Assembly (NCBI GenBank): GCA_003154135.1
Contig: PMCN01000020.1
Location: 1-9,889, forward strand
Source: Acidimicrobiaceae bacterium
GTDB taxonomy: Bacteria > Actinomycetota > Acidimicrobiia > Acidimicrobiales > Ilumatobacteraceae
Length of the DNA stretch: 9,889 nucleotides
Direction: 5' to 3'
The notes below the pieces were generated by a model, which was not told where the DNA came from, searched no databases, and saw only the letters and a program-made list of their open reading frames with translations. Position 1 is the stretch's first letter. Every line of letters begins with the position of its first letter. Shown here piece by piece: positions 6,595 to 9,889 of this stretch. The position numbers and the translations under genes are program-made.

Positions 6595-7197
6595 TCAGTG
6601 CTCGGCCAGCGCGCGGTCGCGCAGCGCCATCACGAGGGCAGCGAACGCACGGCCGCGGTGCGACAACGCGTTCTTCTCGACCTCGCTCATCTCACTGAAC
6701 GTACGCCCGTTGCCGTCGTCGGGGATGAACAACGGGTCGAAGCCGAAGCCGCGTTCGCCTCGTTCCTCCGTCGCGATGGCGCCGTTGCACGTGCCGTCGA
6801 CCACCAGCTCGCTGCCGTCGGGGTAGGCAACCATCACCACGGTGCGGAAGTACGCGGAGCGGTCGTCGACCCCGCGCAGTGCGTCGAGCAGCTTGGCCCG
6901 GTTCTGCGCATAGGTGGCCGAGGGGCCCGCGTAGTACGCCGTGTCGACGCCGGGTTCGCCGTCGAGCGCGGTCACGAACAACCCGGTGTCGTCGCTCACC
7001 GCCGCAAGTCCTGTGGCGCTGCAGATCGCAGCCGCCTTCAGCCGTGCGTTGCCCTCCAACGTGCCCGCGTCCTCGACGACGTCGGGCAGGCCGTCGGGAC
7101 GCGGCAGCAGGTCGACCAGCGCGTCGAGGAGCAGCGCGATCTCGGCCACCTTGTGGGGGTTGGCCGACGCGCACACAAGGCGCGGCAGCGCGGTCAT
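6595..7197 (-). CDS. rdgB: Non-canonical purine NTP pyrophosphatase (RdgB/HAM1 family)
   Basis: This 200-residue enzyme, the family's usual length, hydrolyses dITP, ITP and XTP to the monophosphate and pyrophosphate. It keeps deaminated purines out of DNA and RNA. Conserved segments are SANPHKVAEI (11-20, substrate/NTP loop), SDDTGL (68-73, metal-binding aspartates D69 and D70), FGFDPLF (151-157, base recognition), K175 and SHR (179-181). Its ATG overlaps the rph stop by four bases (ATGA), and no Shine-Dalgarno is seen before it, so translation is probably coupled to rph. The order murI, rph, rdgB is conserved in actinobacteria. In mycobacteria a metallo-beta-lactamase-fold gene lies between murI and rph; it is absent here. 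Identification is firm. Confidence 0.95.
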   Translation of the reverse strand: MTALPRLVCASANPHKVAEIALLLDALVDLLPRPDGLPDVVEDAGTLEGNARLKAAAICSATGLAAVSDDTGLFVTALDGEPGVDTAYYAGPSATYAQNRAKLLDALRGVDDRSAYFRTVVMVAYPDGSELVVDGTCNGAIATEERGERGFGFDPLFIPDDGNGRTFSEMSEVEKNALSHRGRAFAALVMALRDRALAEH

Positions 7198-7952
7198 CGA
7201 CCGAGGGTGCGCGGCGATGGCGGCGACGCGACGAGCTCGGACTGCAGCGAGATGATCTCGCCCAACCCCTTGGTGGCGAGACCCAGCAACGAGTCGAGCT
7301 CGATGCGGCTGAACGCTTGTCCCTCGGCAGTGCCCTGCACCTCGACGAAGCGCGGTTCGGTACCGGGCTGGCCGAGCACCACCACGTTCATGTCCACACC
7401 AGCGGTGGAGTCTTCGACGTAGGGCAGGTCGAGCACCGGGATGCCGTCGACGATGCCCACGCTGATGGCCGCGCAGTAGCTGTGCAACGGGTGCTGCTTG
7501 ATGGCCTTGTTCTGCACCAGCCGGGTGAGCGCGTCGTGCAGCGCGAGGTAGCCGCCGCAGATGCTGGCCGTACGCGTGCCACCGTCGGCCTGCAGCACGT
7601 CGCAGTCGACGATCACCTGACGCTCACCGAGCAGTCGCATGTCGCACGCAGCGCGCAGCGACCGGCCGATGAGGCGCTGGATCTCGACGGTGCGACCGCT
7701 CTGCTTGCCCTTGGCCGCCTCGCGGTCGATGCGCTCGGGGGAGGCACCGGGCAGCATCGAGTACTCGGCGGTCACCCAGCCCTTGCCGCTGTTGCGCATC
7801 CACCGCGGCACGTCCTCGTCGATGCTCGCGGTGCACAGCACGCGGGTCTTGCCGAACGTGACCAGCACGCTGCCGGCCGCCATCTCGGTGTAGTCGCGCT
7901 CGAAGCTGATGGGGCGCAGTTCGTCGTCGGCGCGGCCGTCGGGGCGGGGCAT
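7194..7952 (-). CDS. rph: Ribonuclease PH
   Basis: This 252-residue phosphorolytic 3'-5' exoribonuclease trims tRNA precursors, using phosphate to release nucleoside diphosphates. Signatures are the N-terminal R-x-D-GRADDELRPI start, GKGWVTAEYSMLPGAS (56-71), GRTVEIQRLIGRSLRA (86-101), and the phosphate-binding ADGGTRTAS (122-130) with T126 and R127. The later DLPYVEDSTAGVDMNVV carries the conserved acidic residues. The length is normal. The ATG at 7952 has a strong Shine-Dalgarno, AGGAG, and lies 15 bases past the murI stop. The 3' end overlaps the rdgB start by four bases. There is nothing unusual in the gene; it is part of the murI-rph-rdgB operon. Confidence 0.97.
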   Translation of the reverse strand: MPRPDGRADDELRPISFERDYTEMAAGSVLVTFGKTRVLCTASIDEDVPRWMRNSGKGWVTAEYSMLPGASPERIDREAAKGKQSGRTVEIQRLIGRSLRAACDMRLLGERQVIVDCDVLQADGGTRTASICGGYLALHDALTRLVQNKAIKQHPLHSYCAAISVGIVDGIPVLDLPYVEDSTAGVDMNVVVLGQPGTEPRFVEVQGTAEGQAFSRIELDSLLGLATKGLGEIISLQSELVASPPSPRTLGR

Positions 7953-7959
7953 GTGGTGT

Positions 7960-7964
7960 CTCCT
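7960..7964 (-). promoter_or_regulatory. Shine-Dalgarno for rph
   Basis: On the minus strand AGGAG sits 7 bases before the rph ATG and just after the murI stop codon. It is the best ribosome-binding site in the window and confirms the start. Confidence 0.75.
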
Positions 7965-7967
7965 GTG

Positions 7968-8771
7968 TCAGTCGTGTGGCCAGTAGGTGGCGCCGCGCAG
8001 CTCGGGGCCGAGCAGCCGGCGGCCGAGATCGGCGAACCATGAGATGTCGCCGCTGGAGAGGAAGCGGTGCTCGGCGGCCTCGCCACCCGACGCTCGCAGC
8101 AGACCCGCTGCGCCCAGCTCGTCGCGCGCGACGAAGGCCGTCTCGTCGGCACTGCTCACGAGCGTGACATCGGGACCCATCACGTCGGCGATCACGCGGG
8201 CGAGGTACGGGTAGTGGGTGCAGCCGAGCAGCAGGCTGTCGACGGCCGCGGCCTTCACCGGGGCGAGCAGACGCTCGGCCAGGATGTGCACCTCCTCGCC
8301 GCTGGTCTGGCCCCGCTCGACGAACTCGACGAACCCGGGGCACGCCGCCGACGTGAGGTGCACCGGCGCTCCGGTGGCCTCGACCGCGCGGTCGTACGCA
8401 CCGGAACCGATGGTGCCCACCGTGCCGATGACGCCCACCTCGCCGCTGCGTGTGGCACGCACGAGCGCCTTGGCGCCGGGCTCCACCACGTCGATCACCG
8501 GCACCGGCATCTCGGCCTCGAGGTCGTCGAGCGCGGCCGCCGAGGCCGTGTTGCAGGCCACGACGATGGCCTTCACGTCGAACTCCTTCACCAGGCTCCA
8601 GGCCAGCTGCCGGGCGAAGTCGCGCACCTCGTGCTGAGGCCGCGGCCCGTACGGGTAGCGGCCGGTGTCGCCGATGTACACGAGGTGCTCGTGCGGCAGC
8701 AGATCGATCACGGCCCGGGCCACGGTGAGTCCCCCGAAGCCGCTGTCGAACATCCCGATCGGCCGATCCAT
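7968..8771 (-). CDS. murI: Glutamate racemase
   Basis: This 267-residue cofactor-independent racemase supplies D-glutamate for peptidoglycan. Family motifs are all present: IGMFDSGFGGLTVARA (5-20) with the active-site D9-S10, IGDTGRYPYG (33-42), VVACNTAS (70-77) with catalytic C73, and LLLGCTHYPY (180-189) with the second catalytic cysteine C184. The frame extends upstream to 8849, but the start at 8771 (MDRPIGMFD) matches the family. The longer reading would also run through the divergent promoter region and into the transporter start. No Shine-Dalgarno precedes 8771; a TAGCCT box 7 bases upstream suggests a leaderless transcript. It heads the minus-strand operon with rph, rdgB and probably the sigma/propeller gene. 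Confidence 0.96.
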   Translation of the reverse strand: MDRPIGMFDSGFGGLTVARAVIDLLPHEHLVYIGDTGRYPYGPRPQHEVRDFARQLAWSLVKEFDVKAIVVACNTASAAALDDLEAEMPVPVIDVVEPGAKALVRATRSGEVGVIGTVGTIGSGAYDRAVEATGAPVHLTSAACPGFVEFVERGQTSGEEVHILAERLLAPVKAAAVDSLLLGCTHYPYLARVIADVMGPDVTLVSSADETAFVARDELGAAGLLRASGGEAAEHRFLSSGDISWFADLGRRLLGPELRGATYWPHD

Positions 8772-8778
8772 CACCGCA

Positions 8779-8784
8779 AGGCTA
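8779..8784 (-). promoter_or_regulatory. Possible -10 box of the murI operon
   Basis: TAGCCT on the minus strand fits the actinobacterial TANNNT -10 consensus and ends 7 bases before the murI ATG, as expected for a leaderless mRNA. I see no convincing -35 box, so this is a weak call. Confidence 0.35.
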
Positions 8785-8816
8785 ACGGGATTGCCGATGC
8801 GCGGACCGTGACCGCC

Positions 8817-8822
8817 TACGCT
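8817..8822 (+). promoter_or_regulatory. Possible -10 box of the EamA transporter gene
   Basis: TACGCT fits TANNNT and ends 11 bases before the ATG at 8834, giving a very short or absent leader. TTGCCG at 8791 could be a -35 element, but the spacing of 20 bases is too long. The call is tentative. Confidence 0.3.
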
Positions 8823-8833
8823 TCGGCGGGTCC

Positions 8834-9670
8834 ATGCTGCTCGCCACATTGCTCGCCCTGGGTGCCGCTGTGCTCCATGCCACGTGGAACCTCATCGCCA
8901 AGCGGGCGACGGGCGACACGTACATGGTGCTGTGGGCGCAGTTCTTCATGGGCGGCGTGGTGTCGCTGCCGCTGATCATCGGCTACCAGGCCATCTGGGG
9001 CATGCCGTGGCAGGCGTACGTGTGGGCCGCCTGCAGCGGCATGGTGCACCTGCCGTACGTGTGGCTGCTGGCGCGCGCGTACCGGCTCGGCGACTTCTCG
9101 GTCAGCTACCCGGTGGCGCGTGGCGGCGGTGCAGCGCTCGCGGCAGGGGCCGGCGTGGTGTTCCTCGGCGACCACCTGTCGGGCCTGGAGGTGCTCGGCA
9201 TCGGCGTCATCGTGTCGGGTCTCGTGCTGCTCGCGTACGGCGCCACGGCGCCCAACATCGCGATGGCACTCGCGGTCGCGTGCACCATCGGCACGTACAC
9301 CACCCTCGATTCCAAGGGTGCCCGCGTGAGCGCGAGCGTGGCCTACGTGTTCGCGTCGGGCGTGGGCACCGCGGCGAGCAACACGGTCTTCGGTCTGGTC
9401 ACGGGGCGACGACGGGAGATGACCGCCATGCTGCGCGGCAACCTGGGCCGCGCCACGGTGACGGGCCTCGCGTCGCTCGTCACGTACGGGATGGTGCTCG
9501 TCGCCGTGCGGCACGCACCCGTGGGCTACGTGTCGGCGCTGCGCGAGTCGAGCGTGGTGCTCGCCGCGCTGGCGGGCTGGCGCCTCCTGGGCGAGGGCGA
9601 TCACCGCAGGCGCCTCAGCGCGGCGATGGTGGTGTTCGCCGGCCTGCTCGTCCTCGTCGTCGGCCACTAG
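8834..9670 (+). CDS. EamA/DMT-family membrane transporter
   Basis: This 278-residue, strongly hydrophobic protein has about ten predicted membrane helices in two halves, the usual drug/metabolite transporter size. The N-terminal HATWNLIAKRA, the helix ALVL-type segments, and the repeat signature RAYRLGDFSVSYPVARGGG followed by GVVFLGDHLSGLEVLG are typical of the first EamA unit. The second half repeats this as VAVRHAPVGYVSALRESSVV and GWRLLGE. Family members export amino acids, nucleotides or small metabolites, but the substrate cannot be told from sequence. The gene is divergent from murI across 62 bases, with no Shine-Dalgarno before the ATG. The neighbouring rdgB and murI do not point to a substrate. 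The family call is good; the function is open. Confidence 0.88.
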   Translation: MLLATLLALGAAVLHATWNLIAKRATGDTYMVLWAQFFMGGVVSLPLIIGYQAIWGMPWQAYVWAACSGMVHLPYVWLLARAYRLGDFSVSYPVARGGGAALAAGAGVVFLGDHLSGLEVLGIGVIVSGLVLLAYGATAPNIAMALAVACTIGTYTTLDSKGARVSASVAYVFASGVGTAASNTVFGLVTGRRREMTAMLRGNLGRATVTGLASLVTYGMVLVAVRHAPVGYVSALRESSVVLAALAGWRLLGEGDHRRRLSAAMVVFAGLLVLVVGH

Positions 9671-9693
9671 CCCCGCCCGACCCGGTGCACGGC

Positions 9694-9768
9694 TTCTGGG
9701 CAGGGATCCCGCCAAACGCGGTTCCGGGCAGGATCTCCGACGCCTTCCGACGGCAGCGCTGCCCAGAA
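9694..9768. repeat. Intergenic repeated and inverted TTCYGGGCAG motif
   Basis: TTCTGGGCAG at 9694-9703 pairs perfectly with CTGCCCAGAA at 9759-9768, and the pairing extends after one mismatch. A third copy, TTCCGGGCAG, lies in direct orientation at 9722-9731 inside the 55-base loop, along with the palindrome GGGATCCC (9703-9710) and a small CCGC/GCGG stem (9709-9721). There is no T-tract. It lies between convergent genes, so it could be a two-way terminator structure or a member of a dispersed repeat family. Confidence 0.5.
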
Positions 9769-9809
9769 CCCGGCGATGGATGCCCGACGAGGCACGCCGG
9801 CACCCGCCG

Positions 9810-9889
9810 TCAGAAGTAGATGATCGAGTCGGCCTTCTGCTCGGCGGAGTCGAGGTCGTCGGTGTAGGCGCCGGTGCTGAGGTACTTCC
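9810..9889 (-). CDS. C-terminal end of an unidentified protein (partial)
   Basis: The minus strand reads open from the window edge to a TGA at 9810-9812, giving a C-terminal tail that ends in AEQKADSIIYF. The codons show the same G/C third-position bias as the other genes. Only about 25 residues are visible, which is too few to name a family. It converges on the transporter gene. Confidence 0.45.
   Translation of the reverse strand, partial: KYLSTGAYTDDLDSAEQKADSIIYF

Noticed and set aside
8772..8849. Upstream extension of murI to 8849
   Set aside because: The extra 26 residues are not family-like and would overlap the divergent transporter start; homology begins at MDRPIGMFD.

Overview
The window is high-GC, densely packed bacterial DNA from what looks like an actinobacterium. 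Evidence for this is the strong G/C bias at third codon positions, the murI-rph-rdgB gene cluster, and several starts that lack a Shine-Dalgarno sequence and look leaderless. The respiratory genes do not match the diheme QcrC / large QcrA layout of mycobacteria and corynebacteria. An Acidimicrobiia-type lineage is my best guess, but it is inference only. I see no rRNA, tRNA, CRISPR array, transposase or phage gene.

Layout. (1) Positions 1-1933, plus strand: a tightly spaced respiratory operon for a menaquinol:cytochrome c oxidoreductase of the bc type. It encodes cytochrome b (5' end outside the window), a Rieske iron-sulfur protein and a membrane-anchored monoheme cytochrome c. (2) About 2040-4805, plus strand: three genes close together, encoding a compact luciferase-like flavin oxidoreductase, a PLP-dependent D-threonine aldolase-like enzyme, and a membrane-anchored endonuclease/exonuclease/phosphatase-fold hydrolase. 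(3) 8771 down to 4789, minus strand: murI (glutamate racemase), rph (RNase PH) and rdgB (non-canonical purine NTP pyrophosphatase), followed 12 bp later by a large 597-residue protein. That protein joins a cytoplasmic sigma-factor-like region, one transmembrane helix, a Ser/Thr/Gly linker and a predicted seven-bladed kelch-type beta-propeller. (4) 8834-9670, plus strand: an EamA/DMT transporter, divergent from murI across a 62-bp spacer with possible back-to-back promoters. (5) 9671-9809: an intergenic stretch with a repeated and inverted motif, between the transporter and the 3' end of a minus-strand gene that runs out of the window.

How the genes work together. The first three gene products should form one membrane complex that passes electrons from menaquinol through cytochrome b hemes and the Rieske cluster to cytochrome c. 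murI, rph and rdgB are a housekeeping set covering peptidoglycan D-glutamate, RNA 3' processing and nucleotide pool cleaning. The sigma/propeller fusion is the most unusual item: its topology would place a sigma-like region inside the cell and a propeller outside on one chain, suggesting a one-component envelope sensor. However, its region 2.2 has lost a usual core-binding residue, so it may no longer be an active sigma factor. A second point of interest is cytochrome b, whose two halves are joined by a linker containing six tandem pentapeptide repeats.
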